Below are positions 1 through 9,643 of a stretch of 64,000 nucleotides of DNA, piece by piece (position 1 is the stretch's first letter; every line of letters starts with the position of its first letter). The notes under the pieces were generated by a model. It saw nothing but the letters and a program-made list of their open reading frames with translations, was not told the origin of the DNA and made no database searches. This stretch comes from Roseicella frigidaeris. Its GTDB lineage: Bacteria > Pseudomonadota > Alphaproteobacteria > Acetobacterales > Acetobacteraceae. The stretch is taken from contig NZ_QLIX01000002.1 of the NCBI RefSeq assembly GCF_003258945.1, positions 186,843 to 250,842 on the forward strand, given 5' to 3'. Made by a program: the position numbers and the translations under genes.

Positions 1-1
1 C

Positions 2-1864
2 TTTGCCGCGGTGGTCGAGCCGAAGCTGATCGAGCTCGACCAGAACCGCGTCGACGTGATCTACGAGATCCAGGAAGGCGACGCGGCGCTGGTCGCCCGC
101 ATCAACTTCGTCGGCAACCACGAATACAGCGACAGCAAGCTCCGCGAGATCGTGGCGACGAAGGAGCAGGCCTGGTACCGCATCTTCTCCTCCTCGGACC
201 AATTCGACCCGGAGCGGCTGTCCTTCGACCGGGAGTTGCTGCGTCGCTTCTATCTCCGCAACGGCTATGCGGACATCCAGATCACCAACGCGACCGCGGA
301 GCTGGCGCCGGACCGCAGCGGCTTCTTCATCACCTATACGATCGACGAGGGGCCACGCTACAAGGTCGGCAAGGTCGAGGTCATCTCGAACCTGCGCAAC
401 CTCGATGCCGCCAGCGTCCGTCGCCTGGTCGATATCGACACCGACGACTGGTATGACGGCGACAGCGTCGAGCGGGTCGCGCAATCGCTGCAGGATGCGG
501 TCAACCTGCGCGGCTTCCCCTTCGTCGACGTGCAGCCGCGCATCCAGCGCGACCGTGAGGCGCGCCGCGTCGACCTGACCTTCGAGATCAATGAGGCGCC
601 GCGCGTCTATGTCGAGCGCATCGACATCAACGGCAACACCCGCACCCAGGACCGGGTGATCCGCCGCGAATTCCGCATCGCCGAGGGCGACGCCTTCAAC
701 GCCGCGCAGATCCGCCGGTCGCGCCAGCGCATCCGCGACCTCGGCTACTTCTCCGACGTCCAGGTCAGCTCGGCGCCCGGCTCGGCCCCCGACCGCGCGG
801 TGCTGACCACCCAGGTCGCCGAGCGGGCGACCGGCGAGGTCTCGATCGGCGGCGGCTACTCGACGGATGCCGGCGCGCTCGCCGATGTCGGCCTGCGCGA
901 GCGCAACCTGCTCGGCACCGGCATCGACGCGCGCATCAACGGCACCCTGGCGCAGCGCCGCAGCCAGCTCGACCTCTCGGTCACCGATCCCTACTTCCTC
1001 GACCGCAACCTCGCGGCCGGCGCCGACATCTTCTTCGTGCAGCGCAACCTGCTCAGCATCTCGGCCTACCGCGAGCGGCGCGCCGGCTTCGCCATCCGGG
1101 CCGGCTACGCCTTCAACGACCGGCTGCGGCAGACCTGGGCCTATACCCTCGTCGACCGGGAGGTCTACGACATCGCCTCCAACGCCTCGCGCTACATCCA
1201 GGAGCAGAAGGGCGAGACGCTGCTGTCGCAGATCGGCCAGACCCTGACTTACGACTTCCGCGACTCGATCATCGACCCGCGGCGCGGCGGCGTGGCGCGC
1301 CTCGGCACCGACTTCGCCGGCATCGGCGGCGACGTGGCCTATATCCGCGCCCGGCTCGACGGCACCTACTACATCCCCTTCGAGCAGTATCTCGGCGACC
1401 CGGATTACGTGCTCTCCATCTCCGCCGGCGTCGGCTATCTCGAGCCGCTCTTCGGCAAGAACGAGCGCATCATCGACCGCTTCTTCCTCGGCGGCGAGAA
1501 CCTGCGCGGCTTCCGGATCGCCGGCGCCGGGCCGCGCGACCTCGATACGCGCGACAGCCTCGGCGGTCGGTTTATCTGGACCCAGAGCACGGAGATGCGC
1601 TACCCGCTGCCCCTGCCGGCCGAACTCGGGCTGGTGGGCCGGGCCTTCGTGGATGTCGGTGCGCTGTCGCAACTGGACAAGAGCTCGCCGACCCTGGCGG
1701 GCGTGCGGATCGCCGATGACGGCTCGCCGCGGGTCGGCGCCGGCGTCGGCATCTCCTGGCGGAGCCCCTTCGGCCTGATCAACATCGACCTGGCCCAGGC
1801 CGTGGTGAAGAAGTCCTACGACGAGACGCAGGTCTTCCGCTTCGGCTTCGGCACCCGCTTCTGA
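2..1864 (+). CDS. bamA: Outer membrane assembly factor BamA (5' end outside window)
   Basis: BamA is the beta-barrel subunit of the BAM complex and inserts other barrel proteins into the outer membrane. The reading frame is already open at base 2, so the signal peptide, POTRA1 and most of POTRA2 lie upstream of the window. The GTG at 11 is an internal codon. About 620 residues remain. They begin with the tail of POTRA2, then POTRA3 (from ALVARINFVGN), POTRA4 (from PRYKVGKVEV) and POTRA5 (from PRVYVERIDINGNTRT). The 16-strand barrel follows, starting near GEVSIGGGYST. The conserved L6 loop motif is present as NLRGF, and the protein ends in an aromatic residue (GFGTRF), which is the barrel C-terminal signal. 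It heads the run into the Skp-like chaperone and lipid A genes, an order common in alphaproteobacteria. Confidence 0.97.
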   Translation, partial: FAAVVEPKLIELDQNRVDVIYEIQEGDAALVARINFVGNHEYSDSKLREIVATKEQAWYRIFSSSDQFDPERLSFDRELLRRFYLRNGYADIQITNATAELAPDRSGFFITYTIDEGPRYKVGKVEVISNLRNLDAASVRRLVDIDTDDWYDGDSVERVAQSLQDAVNLRGFPFVDVQPRIQRDREARRVDLTFEINEAPRVYVERIDINGNTRTQDRVIRREFRIAEGDAFNAAQIRRSRQRIRDLGYFSDVQVSSAPGSAPDRAVLTTQVAERATGEVSIGGGYSTDAGALADVGLRERNLLGTGIDARINGTLAQRRSQLDLSVTDPYFLDRNLAAGADIFFVQRNLLSISAYRERRAGFAIRAGYAFNDRLRQTWAYTLVDREVYDIASNASRYIQEQKGETLLSQIGQTLTYDFRDSIIDPRRGGVARLGTDFAGIGGDVAYIRARLDGTYYIPFEQYLGDPDYVLSISAGVGYLEPLFGKNERIIDRFFLGGENLRGFRIAGAGPRDLDTRDSLGGRFIWTQSTEMRYPLPLPAELGLVGRAFVDVGALSQLDKSSPTLAGVRIADDGSPRVGAGVGISWRSPFGLINIDLAQAVVKKSYDETQVFRFGFGTRF

Positions 1865-1884
1865 TCACGGGAACTCCCCAGCTC

Positions 1885-2679
1885 ATGTGCCTCACGCTCG
1901 TTCCGGCCCGGTCGGTGACCCGTCTCCTGGCCATGGCCGCGCCCCTCCTGCTGACTGCCCTGCCGGCGGCGGCGCAGCAGCAGGAATGGTTCGTGCCCAA
2001 CCAGGGCCAACAGCAGCAGCAGCAACCGCAGCGCGGCCAGCGCCCGGCGCAGCCGAGCCAGGCGCAGCAGCAGCAGCGCCAGGCGCCGGCCACGGCGACC
2101 CAGGCGCCGCCGCCGCTGCCGCCCGGCCAGCAGCCGCCCAGCGCGGTGATCGGCATCGTCGACGTGCCCGAGATCCAGCGCGTCTCCACCGCCTTCACCC
2201 AGGTGCGCGACGAGATCGAGCGGCGGCGCCAGCGCCTCAACGACGATCTGCAGCGCGAGCAGAACAACTGGCGCGAGCAGCAGCAGCAGCTGGCGAACCA
2301 GCGCGCCGCCATGCCGGCGGAACAGCTCCGCGAGCGGGAGCGGGCGCTGCAGGACCGCATCACCGACAGCCAGCGCATCTTCCGCGAACGCAGCCGCAGC
2401 ATCGAGCAGGCGGCGCAGCAGGCGCTCACCGAGATCGAGCAGACGCTCGGCGGCGTCATCCGCCAGGTCGCGGCCAGCCGCAAGGTGAACCTCGTGCTGC
2501 CGCGGCCGCTCGTCATCTTCAACGACCCGCCCTTCGACCTCACCGAGGAGGTGGCGCAGCAGTTCAACAAGGTGCTGAAGAGCGTGAACATGCCGCCGGA
2601 GTCGAGCGGCACCGAGGCGCCGGCCACGGCCAACGCGCCGGCGCGCCCGGCCGCGCCGGCCGCGCAGCAGCGGCGCTGA
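1885..2679 (+). CDS. Skp/OmpH family periplasmic chaperone with a long Q/P-rich linker
   Basis: This is a periplasmic holdase for unfolded outer-membrane proteins. The ORF starts 20 bp after bamA. A signal peptide covers about residues 1-31, with the core [18 protein letters not shown]. Residues 31-85 or so are a low-complexity glutamine/proline stretch. The Skp domain then begins at [18 protein letters not shown] and is followed by a charged coiled coil rich in R, Q and E. The C-terminal region ([19 protein letters not shown]) matches the end of OmpH-type domains. At 264 aa it is longer than E. coli Skp (161 aa) because of the linker and an alanine/proline-rich tail. The position between bamA and lpxD supports the assignment. 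Confidence 0.9.
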   Translation: MCLTLVPARSVTRLLAMAAPLLLTALPAAAQQQEWFVPNQGQQQQQQPQRGQRPAQPSQAQQQQRQAPATATQAPPPLPPGQQPPSAVIGIVDVPEIQRVSTAFTQVRDEIERRRQRLNDDLQREQNNWREQQQQLANQRAAMPAEQLRERERALQDRITDSQRIFRERSRSIEQAAQQALTEIEQTLGGVIRQVAASRKVNLVLPRPLVIFNDPPFDLTEEVAQQFNKVLKSVNMPPESSGTEAPATANAPARPAAPAAQQRR

Positions 2680-2692
2680 GCGGGCCGGCGGC

Positions 2693-3712
2693 GTGGCGGA
2701 TCCGCGCTTCTTCCCCGGCAGCGGCGCGCAGCGCCTGAGCGATGTCGCCGCCGCCGCCGGGGCGAGCTTCACCGGCGATCCCGGGCGGGTCTTCACCGGC
2801 GTCGCGCCGCTGCAATCGGCCGGGCCAGGGGATGTCAGCTTCCTCGACAACCGCCGCTATGCCGGGCTGCTGGCGACGACGCAGGCGGGCGCCGTGGTGC
2901 TCGCCCCGGCCTTCGCCGCGCAGGTGCCGGCGGGGGCCGTCGCGCTGGTGACGCCGCAGCCCTATCTCGGCTTCGCCCGCGTCGCCCGGCTGCTGCATCC
3001 CCCGCCGGCGCCGGTGCCCGGCGTGCATGCCACGGCCGTGGTGGCGCCGGATGCGACGATCGGGGCGGGGACCGAGATCGGCCCCTATGCGGTGATCGGC
3101 GCCGGGGCGCGGATCGGCAGCAACTGCATCATCCACGCGCACGCAACGATCGGGCCGGCGGTCGAGATCGGCGAGGACTGCCGGCTGCACGCCCATTGCA
3201 GCGTCAGCCACGCCATCCTCGGGCGCGGGGTGGTGCTGCATCCGGGGGTGCGCATCGGCCAGGAGGGCTTCGGCTTCGCCCCGACGCCGGAAGGCGGCTT
3301 CGAAACGATGCCGCAACTGGGCCGCGTCCTGCTCGGCGATTACGTCGAGGTCGGGGCGAATTCCTGCATCGACCGGGGCAGCCAGGGCGACACCGTGATC
3401 GGCCCCGGGACCCGCCTCGACAACCTCGTGCAGATCGGGCACAACGTCCATACCGGGCGCGGCTGCGTGATCGTTGGGCAGGCGGGCATTTCGGGCTCCA
3501 CGACGCTTGAGGATTACGTGACCGTTGCGGCGCAAGCGGGGCTGACGGGGCATCTCCGTATCGGCGCGCAGGCGCGGATCGGCGCCCAGGCCGGCGTCAT
3601 GAACGACGTGCCGGCCAAGACCGACGTGATCGGCAGCCCCTCCATGCCCGTGCGGGAATTCTGGCGTGCCATGGCGAAGCTGAAGAAGCTGGGTACCGGG
3701 CGAGAGGGCTGA
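2693..3712 (+). CDS. lpxD: UDP-3-O-acylglucosamine N-acyltransferase LpxD
   Basis: LpxD adds the N-linked hydroxyacyl chain to UDP-3-O-acylglucosamine, the third step of lipid A synthesis in the cytoplasm. The protein is 339 aa and starts at a GTG 13 bp after the chaperone gene. The N-terminal uridine-binding domain (about 1-105) includes [13 protein letters not shown] left-handed beta-helix of hexapeptide repeats ([20 protein letters not shown]) runs from about 110 to 320. The catalytic histidine of the family is seen in NLVQIGHNV as residue 250. A short C-terminal helix ([13 protein letters not shown]) is as expected for acyl carrier protein contact. It is cotranscribed with fabZ, which begins 19 bp later. 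Confidence 0.97.
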   Translation: MADPRFFPGSGAQRLSDVAAAAGASFTGDPGRVFTGVAPLQSAGPGDVSFLDNRRYAGLLATTQAGAVVLAPAFAAQVPAGAVALVTPQPYLGFARVARLLHPPPAPVPGVHATAVVAPDATIGAGTEIGPYAVIGAGARIGSNCIIHAHATIGPAVEIGEDCRLHAHCSVSHAILGRGVVLHPGVRIGQEGFGFAPTPEGGFETMPQLGRVLLGDYVEVGANSCIDRGSQGDTVIGPGTRLDNLVQIGHNVHTGRGCVIVGQAGISGSTTLEDYVTVAAQAGLTGHLRIGAQARIGAQAGVMNDVPAKTDVIGSPSMPVREFWRAMAKLKKLGTGREG

Positions 3713-3731
3713 GGGAAGGCAGACGAGGACC

Positions 3732-4220
3732 ATGGACGCGAGCGAGGCGCAGGCGGCGGTGGCCGCAGGCCCGGCGACGGTGGAGGCTTTCGATATCGCG
3801 CAGATCATGCGCGCGATTCCGCACCGCTATCCCTTCCTGATGGTGGACCGCGTGGTGGAGGTGCACAAGAACGCCTCCGCCATCGGCATCAAGAACGTCA
3901 CCATCAACGAGAATTTCTTCCAGGGGCATTTCCCCGAGCATCCCGTGATGCCCGGCGTGCTGATCATCGAGTGCATGGCCCAGACCGCGGCCGTCCTGGT
4001 GGTCGAGACGCTCGGCCCCGAGGCGCGCGGCAAGCTCGTCTATTTCATGACCGTCGAGAACGCCAAATTCCGCAAGCCCGTGGTCCCCGGCGACCAGATG
4101 CGCGTGCATGTGGTCAAGGAGAAGCAGCGCGCCAACATCTGGAAATTCACCGCCGAAGCCAAGGTCGACGACAAGGTGGTCGCGGAAGCCACCTATGCGG
4201 CGATGATCCTGGACCGTTGA
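3732..4220 (+). CDS. fabZ: 3-hydroxyacyl-ACP dehydratase FabZ
   Basis: FabZ dehydrates 3-hydroxyacyl-ACP in fatty acid elongation and competes with the Lpx acyltransferases for hydroxyacyl-ACP, which explains its place between lpxD and lpxA. The protein is 162 aa with a single hot-dog fold. The active-site pair is visible as His66 in [15 protein letters not shown] and Glu80 in LIIECMAQ, with the 14-residue spacing known from E. coli FabZ (His54/Glu68). The N-terminal 20 residues, rich in Ala and Glu, extend beyond the usual start. The motif [16 protein letters not shown] marks the true domain start. Confidence 0.97.
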   Translation: MDASEAQAAVAAGPATVEAFDIAQIMRAIPHRYPFLMVDRVVEVHKNASAIGIKNVTINENFFQGHFPEHPVMPGVLIIECMAQTAAVLVVETLGPEARGKLVYFMTVENAKFRKPVVPGDQMRVHVVKEKQRANIWKFTAEAKVDDKVVAEATYAAMILDR

Positions 4221-5086
4221 GCGCCTTGCCACAGATCGACCCGACGGCGCAGATCGCGCCCGGCGCCAGCATCGCGGAGGGCGCGGTCATCGGCGCCGGC
4301 TGCCGGATCGGCCCCTATTGCAGCCTCGGCCCCGAGGTCGTCCTCGAGGAGGGCGTCGAGCTCGTCTCGCATGTGGTGATCGAGGGCGCGACGCGGATCG
4401 GCGCGCGCAGCCGCATCCTGCCCTTCGCCTCCATCGGCACGCCGCCGCAGGACCTGAAGTACAAGAACGAGCCGACGCGCTGCGAGGTCGGCGCCGGCTG
4501 CCTGATCCGCGAGGGTGCGACCATCCACCGCGCCAGCGTCGGCGGCGCCGGCCTCACCCGCGTCGGCGCCGGCTGCATGCTGATGGCGCAGGCGCATGTC
4601 GGGCATGACTGCCTCCTCGGCGACGGCGTCATCCTCGCCAACAACGTCATGCTCGGCGGCCATGTGCTGGTCGGCGACGGCGCCTTCATCGGCGGCGGCG
4701 CGGCGGTGCACCAGACGGTGCGGATCGGCCGGCTGGCGATGGTGAGCGGCCTCGCCGGCGTCACCAACGACATCCCGCCCTTCGGCTATGTCTTCGGCCT
4801 GCCGGCCCGCCTCGTCGGCTTCAACAAGATCGGGCTGCTGCGCCGCGGCGTCTCGCGCGACCAGCTTCGCATCCTGCGCCAGGCCAACAACCTGCTGTTC
4901 AAGGAGCCCGGCGAGTTCGCCGCCAAGCTCGACCAGGCGGCGGCGCGTTGGCCGGAGGAGGCGCTGGTGCAGGAGGTGATCGCCTTCGTGCGCGACACCA
5001 CGCGCCGCCGGCAGCTCGTGCGGCCGGGCCGGATGACGGCGCCCGAGCTCGGCGGCATCGATGAGGAGAACGGGGAGGGGGTGTGA
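4217..5086 (+). CDS. lpxA: UDP-N-acetylglucosamine acyltransferase LpxA
   Basis: LpxA performs the first lipid A step, O-acylation of UDP-GlcNAc from hydroxyacyl-ACP. The start is a judgement. TTG at 4217 overlaps the fabZ stop and gives [16 protein letters not shown], the usual LpxA beginning; a second TTG at 4226 is possible. This gives 289 aa. Hexapeptide repeats run through the first 190 residues ([14 protein letters not shown]). The catalytic histidine is in [12 protein letters not shown] (His130), with the supporting His127 three residues before it. The C-terminal helical domain ([21 protein letters not shown]) binds acyl carrier protein. The gene overlaps lpxI by 4 bp (GTGA). Confidence 0.96.
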   Translation: MSALPQIDPTAQIAPGASIAEGAVIGAGCRIGPYCSLGPEVVLEEGVELVSHVVIEGATRIGARSRILPFASIGTPPQDLKYKNEPTRCEVGAGCLIREGATIHRASVGGAGLTRVGAGCMLMAQAHVGHDCLLGDGVILANNVMLGGHVLVGDGAFIGGGAAVHQTVRIGRLAMVSGLAGVTNDIPPFGYVFGLPARLVGFNKIGLLRRGVSRDQLRILRQANNLLFKEPGEFAAKLDQAAARWPEEALVQEVIAFVRDTTRRRQLVRPGRMTAPELGGIDEENGEGV

Positions 5087-5943
5087 GCCCCGAGCCCCTC
5101 GGCCTCCTCGCCGGCGGCGGCCAAGTGCCGCTGCAGGTCGCCCGTACCGCCCGCGCCGCCGGGCGTCCCGTGCATGTGGTCGCGCTCGAAGGCTGGGCCG
5201 ACCAGGACTGGTCGGGCTTCCCGGTCCTGCGCGAGCGGCCGGGCGCCGCCGGGCGCATCCTCGGCCATCTGCGCGGCCAGGGCGTGCGGCAGCTCGTCCT
5301 GGTCGGGCGGGCGCAGCGCCCCTCCTTCCTCTCCCTGCGGCCGGATGCGGCCGGCGCCCGCCTGCTCGCCCGCATCGGCCGCGCCTTCTTCGCCGGCGAT
5401 GACGGGCTGTTGCGCGCCGTCGCCCGGGCGCTGGAGGAGGAGGGGTTCGAGATCGTCCCGCCCCAGGCCGTGCTGCAGGACATCCTGCCGCCCGCCGGGC
5501 TGCTGACCCGCGCCGGCCCGGATGCCGCCGCCCGCGCCGACATCGCCCGCGGCATCGCCGTGGTGCGGGCGCTCGGCGCCGTCGATGTCGGCCAGGGCGC
5601 AGTGATCCAGCAGGGCCTCGTCCTCGGCGTCGAGGCGATCGAGGGCACCGATGCGCTGCTCGCGCGTTGCGCCGGGCTGAAGCGGCAGGGGCCGGCGGGG
5701 CGGCGGGATGGCGTGCTGGTCAAGCTGGTCAAGCCCGGGCAGGATCGCCGCCTCGACCTGCCGACGGTCGGGCCCGAGACCATCCGGGGCGCCGCCGCGG
5801 CCGGGCTCGCCGGCATCGCCATCGAGGCGGGCGGCACCATCCTCGTGGATCGGGCCGGCACGCTCGCGGCGGCGGAGGCGGCCGGGCTGTTCGTCATCGC
5901 CATCGACCCCGAGCGCCACACGACAACGGAGAGGACGCCATGA
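5083..5943 (+). CDS. lpxI: UDP-2,3-diacylglucosamine diphosphatase LpxI
   Basis: LpxI hydrolyses UDP-2,3-diacylglucosamine to lipid X. It is the alphaproteobacterial replacement for LpxH, and no LpxH-like gene is seen here. The protein is 286 aa from a GTG that overlaps the lpxA stop. The N-terminal domain opens with [20 protein letters not shown]. The C-terminal catalytic domain holds [19 protein letters not shown] and the segment [19 protein letters not shown], typical of the DUF1009/LpxI family. The end of the frame overlaps the next start by ATGA. LpxB, which often follows, is absent here. Confidence 0.93.
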   Translation: MSPEPLGLLAGGGQVPLQVARTARAAGRPVHVVALEGWADQDWSGFPVLRERPGAAGRILGHLRGQGVRQLVLVGRAQRPSFLSLRPDAAGARLLARIGRAFFAGDDGLLRAVARALEEEGFEIVPPQAVLQDILPPAGLLTRAGPDAAARADIARGIAVVRALGAVDVGQGAVIQQGLVLGVEAIEGTDALLARCAGLKRQGPAGRRDGVLVKLVKPGQDRRLDLPTVGPETIRGAAAAGLAGIAIEAGGTILVDRAGTLAAAEAAGLFVIAIDPERHTTTERTP

Positions 5944-6329
5944 GCAAGTTCCTGCACACCATGATCCGGGTCGGCAACCTCGATCGCAGCGTGAAATTCT
6001 ACACCGAGCTGCTGGGGATGAAGGAGCTGCGCCGCCGCGACGTGCCGGAGGGCAAGTACACGCTCGCCTTCCTCGGCTATGGCGAGGGCAATGCCGAGGG
6101 CCAGGGCGAGATCGAGCTTACCTACAACTACGGCACCGAGGCATACGACCAGGGCAATGCCTTCGGCCACCTCGCGGTCGGCGTGCCCGATGTCGCCGGC
6201 ACCTGCGAGAAGGTGCGCGCCGGCGGCGGCAAGGTGACGCGCGAGGCCGGGCCGGTGAAATTCGGCACCACCATCATCGCCTTCGTGGAAGACCCCGACG
6301 GCTACAAGATCGAGCTGATCCAGCGCTGA
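5940..6329 (+). CDS. gloA: Lactoylglutathione lyase (glyoxalase I)
   Basis: Glyoxalase I isomerises the methylglyoxal-glutathione hemithioacetal to S-lactoylglutathione. The 129-aa protein has the length of bacterial GlxI. All four metal ligands can be placed by comparison with E. coli GlxI: His6 ([12 protein letters not shown]), Glu59 ([10 protein letters not shown]), His77 (FGHLAVGV) and Glu125 (GYKIELIQ). The ATG overlaps the lpxI stop, and a purine-rich site (GGAGAGG at 5928-5934) sits upstream. Coupling of a detoxification enzyme to lipid A genes looks like operon hitch-hiking rather than a shared pathway. Confidence 0.95.
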   Translation: MSKFLHTMIRVGNLDRSVKFYTELLGMKELRRRDVPEGKYTLAFLGYGEGNAEGQGEIELTYNYGTEAYDQGNAFGHLAVGVPDVAGTCEKVRAGGGKVTREAGPVKFGTTIIAFVEDPDGYKIELIQR

Positions 6330-6348
6330 GCCTGCCAGCGCGGCACGC

Positions 6349-7752
6349 ATGTCGGGCCTGCTCGATCCCTTCGGCCTGTTGCGCGACGCCGCCTGGGGGG
6401 CGGAGCGGCTGGGCCGCTCCCTCATCGGCCAGGAGCGCATCCGGCTTGCCGTCACCGGCCTGACGCGGGCCGGCAAGACCGTCTTCCTCACCTCGCTGCT
6501 GGCCAACCTGCTGGCGGCGGGGCGGGGCCGCCGCACCCTGCCGGCGCTGGAGGCGCTGGCCGGGTCGCGGCTGCGCGCCGTCCGCCCGGCGCCCGCCGGG
6601 GTGGAGGGGCTGCCGCGCTTCGACGTCGCCGCGCATCTCGCCGCGCTCGCCGCCGACCCGCCCGCCTGGCCGGCGCGGACGGAGGATCTCTCGACCCTCG
6701 AGCTGGTGCTGGAGCTGGACCGGCAGAGCATGCTGGGCGGGCTGCTCGGCACCCGCACGGTGACGCTGGAACTGCTCGACTATCCCGGCGAATGGCTGCT
6801 CGACCTGCCGATGCTGGGCGAGGACTATGCCGCCTGGTCCACCGCGACCCTGGCCCGGCTGCGGCGCGGCCGGCGGGCCGAGGCCGCGGCCGAGTTCCTC
6901 GCCTTCGTCGATGCCCTGCCGCCCGGCGCCGCGGCGGAGGACAGCCTGGCGCGGCGCGGCTTCACGCTCTACCGCGACACGCTGCGCGCCTGCCGCGACC
7001 GGCTCGGCTTCCGCTTCCTGCAGCCCGGCCGCCTGCTCAATCCCGGCCCGCGCGGCGAGACGCCGCTGCTCTGGTTCTTCCCGCTGCCGCAGCCGGCCCG
7101 CGGCGGCCTCGCCACGCTGCTCGCCGAGCGGCACCGCGCCTATGTCGAGGCGCAGCGGCGCGACTTCTTCGAGCCCTATTTCCGCCGCTTCGAGCGCCAG
7201 GCCGTGCTGGTCGACGTGCTCGGCGCGCTGCATGCCGGGCGCGACGCCTTCGAGGACACGGCCGAGGCGCTGGCGGCGATCGCCGCGGCGCTGCGCTATG
7301 GCGGCGGCTGGCTCGATTGGCTGACCGGCACCGGCGTCGACCGCGTCGCCTTCGTCGCCACCAAGGCGGACCATGTCCCCGAGCGGCAGCGCGACGCGCT
7401 CGCCGCCCTGCTCGGGCATCTGGTGGCGGCGCCGCAGGGCCGGGCGACGAGCGCCGGCGTCACCACCAGCGTGCATGCCCTGGCCTCCATCCGCTGCACC
7501 CAGGACGATGTGGCGACGCTGGACGGGCGGCCGGTCGCCGCGGTGCGCGGCCTGCTGCTCGGCAGCGGCCGCGTCGCCAAGGTCTATCCCGGCGAGATCC
7601 CGTTGCGGCCGCCCGATCCCGCCTTCTGGGAGCATGGCTTCTTCGAGATGCCGGAATTCCAGCCGCCGAAGCTCGACCCCGCCGGCGGCTCGGGCGTGCC
7701 GCATCTCGGCCTCGACACCCTGCTGGCGGCGCTGATCGGAGACGTGCTGTGA
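6349..7752 (+). CDS. YcjX family P-loop protein (DUF463)
   Basis: This is a predicted nucleotide-binding protein of the YcjX family, whose exact role is not established; in E. coli its gene belongs to the phage-shock regulon. The protein is 467 aa, close to the family length. A P-loop is seen at residues 34-41 (GLTRAGKT), with a following TVFLTSLLANLL helix. Further GTPase-like features include ELLDYPGEWLLDLPML and FVATKADHVP. It is followed without a gap by its usual partner, a YcjF-like membrane protein, so the two are probably cotranslated. No pspF or pspA gene is visible nearby. Confidence 0.88.
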   Translation: MSGLLDPFGLLRDAAWGAERLGRSLIGQERIRLAVTGLTRAGKTVFLTSLLANLLAAGRGRRTLPALEALAGSRLRAVRPAPAGVEGLPRFDVAAHLAALAADPPAWPARTEDLSTLELVLELDRQSMLGGLLGTRTVTLELLDYPGEWLLDLPMLGEDYAAWSTATLARLRRGRRAEAAAEFLAFVDALPPGAAAEDSLARRGFTLYRDTLRACRDRLGFRFLQPGRLLNPGPRGETPLLWFFPLPQPARGGLATLLAERHRAYVEAQRRDFFEPYFRRFERQAVLVDVLGALHAGRDAFEDTAEALAAIAAALRYGGGWLDWLTGTGVDRVAFVATKADHVPERQRDALAALLGHLVAAPQGRATSAGVTTSVHALASIRCTQDDVATLDGRPVAAVRGLLLGSGRVAKVYPGEIPLRPPDPAFWEHGFFEMPEFQPPKLDPAGGSGVPHLGLDTLLAALIGDVL

Positions 7753-8630
7753 GCGAGCCTCCCCCGCCTGCCGGCCCGCGCGTGATCCTCGAGGAGGAGA
7801 CCCGCGCCCCGGCGCCACGGCTCGATTTCGAGTGGGAGCAGGCGGTGGTGCCGGTGGCGGCGCCGCGGCCCTCGGTGCGCTGGTCGGGCATCGGCCGGCT
7901 GTTCGGCGGGCTGGCGCTGCTTGGCGGCGGGCTGGCGGCGCTGGATGCGGCCAATTTCGTCGCCGACCAGTTCGGCCGTGGGCCGGTGCAGGGCTGGGCG
8001 ACGCTCGGCGTCGTCGCCGGCGGCCTCGCCTTGCTCGGCGGCGGCGCCTGGCGGGAGCTGCGCGGCCTAGCGAGCATCCGCGCCGTCGACCGTGCCCGCG
8101 GCGCCTTCCTGCGCGGCGACCTCGAGACCGCCCGGGCGGAGGCGCTGCGCTGGGCCGGCTCGGTGCAGGAGGCGGCGGCGCTGCAGCCAGCGATCCGCAA
8201 CGCCGCCAGCGTCGAGGAGCTGCGGGCGCTGCTGCACCCGGCGCTGGCGACCCTGGAGGCACGGGCCGCGGTGCTCGGCCGCAACGCGGCGGTGCAGTCC
8301 TTCGCCGTCACCGCCATCAGCCCCTCGCCGGGGCTGGATGCGCTGATCTTCGCCTGGCGTGGCGTGCGGCTGGTGCGGCAGGTGGCGGCGCTGCACGGGC
8401 TGCGGCCGGGGCTGGCGGGCACGCTGGCGCTGCTGCGCCGCACCCTGCTGGATGCCGCGACGGTCGCGGCCACGGATGTCGCCGTCGATGCCGCGGCGCG
8501 GGCCCTGCTCTCCAACCGGCTGCTAGAGCAGTTCGCCGGCGAGGCGGCGGCCGGGGCGGTGGCGGCGCGGCGCATGCTGCGCCTGGCCCGGGTCGCCGCC
8601 GAGGCCTGCCGCGTGGTGCCGCCGGGGTGA
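7749..8630 (+). CDS. YcjF-like membrane protein (TIGR01620/DUF697 family)
   Basis: This is the inner-membrane partner of the YcjX-type protein. GTG at 7749 overlaps the previous stop (GTGA) and gives 293 aa starting MSEPPPPAGPRVILEEE. After a proline-rich cytoplasmic N-terminus there are two hydrophobic segments, around residues 50-70 (LFGGLALLGGGLAALDAAN) and 80-102 (GWATLGVVAGGLALLGGG). The C-terminal DUF697-like region contains FAVTAISPSPGLDALIFAWR and RLVRQVAALHGLRPG, which is characteristic of the family. Function is unknown beyond the association with YcjX. Confidence 0.85.
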   Translation: MSEPPPPAGPRVILEEETRAPAPRLDFEWEQAVVPVAAPRPSVRWSGIGRLFGGLALLGGGLAALDAANFVADQFGRGPVQGWATLGVVAGGLALLGGGAWRELRGLASIRAVDRARGAFLRGDLETARAEALRWAGSVQEAAALQPAIRNAASVEELRALLHPALATLEARAAVLGRNAAVQSFAVTAISPSPGLDALIFAWRGVRLVRQVAALHGLRPGLAGTLALLRRTLLDAATVAATDVAVDAAARALLSNRLLEQFAGEAAAGAVAARRMLRLARVAAEACRVVPPG

Positions 8631-8679
8631 ATGCCCCACGACACCGCTGCGCGGCTTCACGGAGGCATCATGCCCCCTC

Positions 8680-9639
8680 TCACTCCGCCTTGATGCCGGC
8701 CTTCTCCGCCACGCCGCGCCAGAAGGCGATCTCGCGCCGCACCTGCGCCGCATAGTCCTCCGGGCCGCTGGCCACCACGCTGTAGCCCTGGCTCTCCAGC
8801 CGCGCGCGCAAGGCCGGCTCGCGCGCCGGGGCGAGGAGCAGCGCATGCAGCCGCTCGACCACCGTCGCCGGCACGCCGGCCGGCAGGATGAAGCCCCATT
8901 CGCCGAGCACGTCGACCGCCGGCAACCCCGCCTCCGCCATGCTCGGCACCTCGGGCAGCAGTGGCGTGCGCGCCGCGCCGGTGACCGCGAGCGCCCGCAG
9001 CCTGCCGCCCTGCACATGGCCGAGCGCGGAGGAGAGGGCGGCGAAGCCATAGGGCGTCTCGCCCGCCACCAGCGCCGCGAGCTGCGGCCCGCCGCCGCGA
9101 TAGCCGATCGGGGTGATCTCGCGCCCCGTCGCCAGCTGCAGCTGCACCACGGCCAGATGCGTCGGCGCGCCGATGCCGCCATGCGAGAGGCCGAGCCCGG
9201 GCCGCCGCGCCGCCTCCGCCAGCACCTCGTCCACGCTCCGCGCCGCGGCGCCGGGATGGGCGAGCAGCAGCGCCGGCGAGGTCACGGCGAGGCCGAGGAA
9301 GCCCAGATCGCGCTCGGTGTCGTAGGGCAGCTTCCCCGCCAGCAGGCTCGGGTTCAGCGCCAGCGCGTTGTCGGCGGTGCCGATCGTGTAGCCATCGGGC
9401 GCCGCGGTGGCGACGGCCTGGGTCCCCGGCACCGTCGCGCCGCCGCCGCGATTCTCGACCGGGAAGCCCTGGCCGGAGAGCTCGCCCGCCCGCTGCGCCA
9501 GGATGCGGGCCACGATGTCGCTGCTGCCGCCCGGCCCATAGGGCACGAGGATGCGCACCGGCCGCGCCGGGAAGGCCTCGGCGCGGGCCAGGCGGGCAGC
9601 CGGCAGCAGCGCGCCGGCGAGCAGCCCGCGGCGGCGCAT
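8680..9639 (-). CDS. Bug/TctC family periplasmic solute-binding protein
   Basis: This is a predicted periplasmic receptor of the tripartite tricarboxylate transporter type, whose ligands are usually carboxylates. I chose the ATG at 9639 because it gives a compact secretion signal (MRRRGLLAGALLPAARLARA). An ATG at 9663 would overlap the upstream gene. The 319-aa protein shows family marks in order: RPVRILVPYGPGGSSDIVAR, VENRGGGATVPGTQAV, DGYTIGTADNALALNPSLL, and the late LPEVPSMAEAGLPAVDV. It follows a second Bug gene by 4 bp. No TctA or TctB membrane subunits lie here, so the transporter it serves is unknown. Confidence 0.9.
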   Translation of the reverse strand: MRRRGLLAGALLPAARLARAEAFPARPVRILVPYGPGGSSDIVARILAQRAGELSGQGFPVENRGGGATVPGTQAVATAAPDGYTIGTADNALALNPSLLAGKLPYDTERDLGFLGLAVTSPALLLAHPGAAARSVDEVLAEAARRPGLGLSHGGIGAPTHLAVVQLQLATGREITPIGYRGGGPQLAALVAGETPYGFAALSSALGHVQGGRLRALAVTGAARTPLLPEVPSMAEAGLPAVDVLGEWGFILPAGVPATVVERLHALLLAPAREPALRARLESQGYSVVASGPEDYAAQVRREIAFWRGVAEKAGIKAE

Positions 9640-9643
9640 CCCC

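Noticed and set aside
8631-8679. A possible degenerate family A copy behind the YcjF-like gene
   Set aside because: It starts like the family (TGAATGCCCCACGA) but lacks the GTCACAGCC core and the second stem, so the resemblance may be chance.
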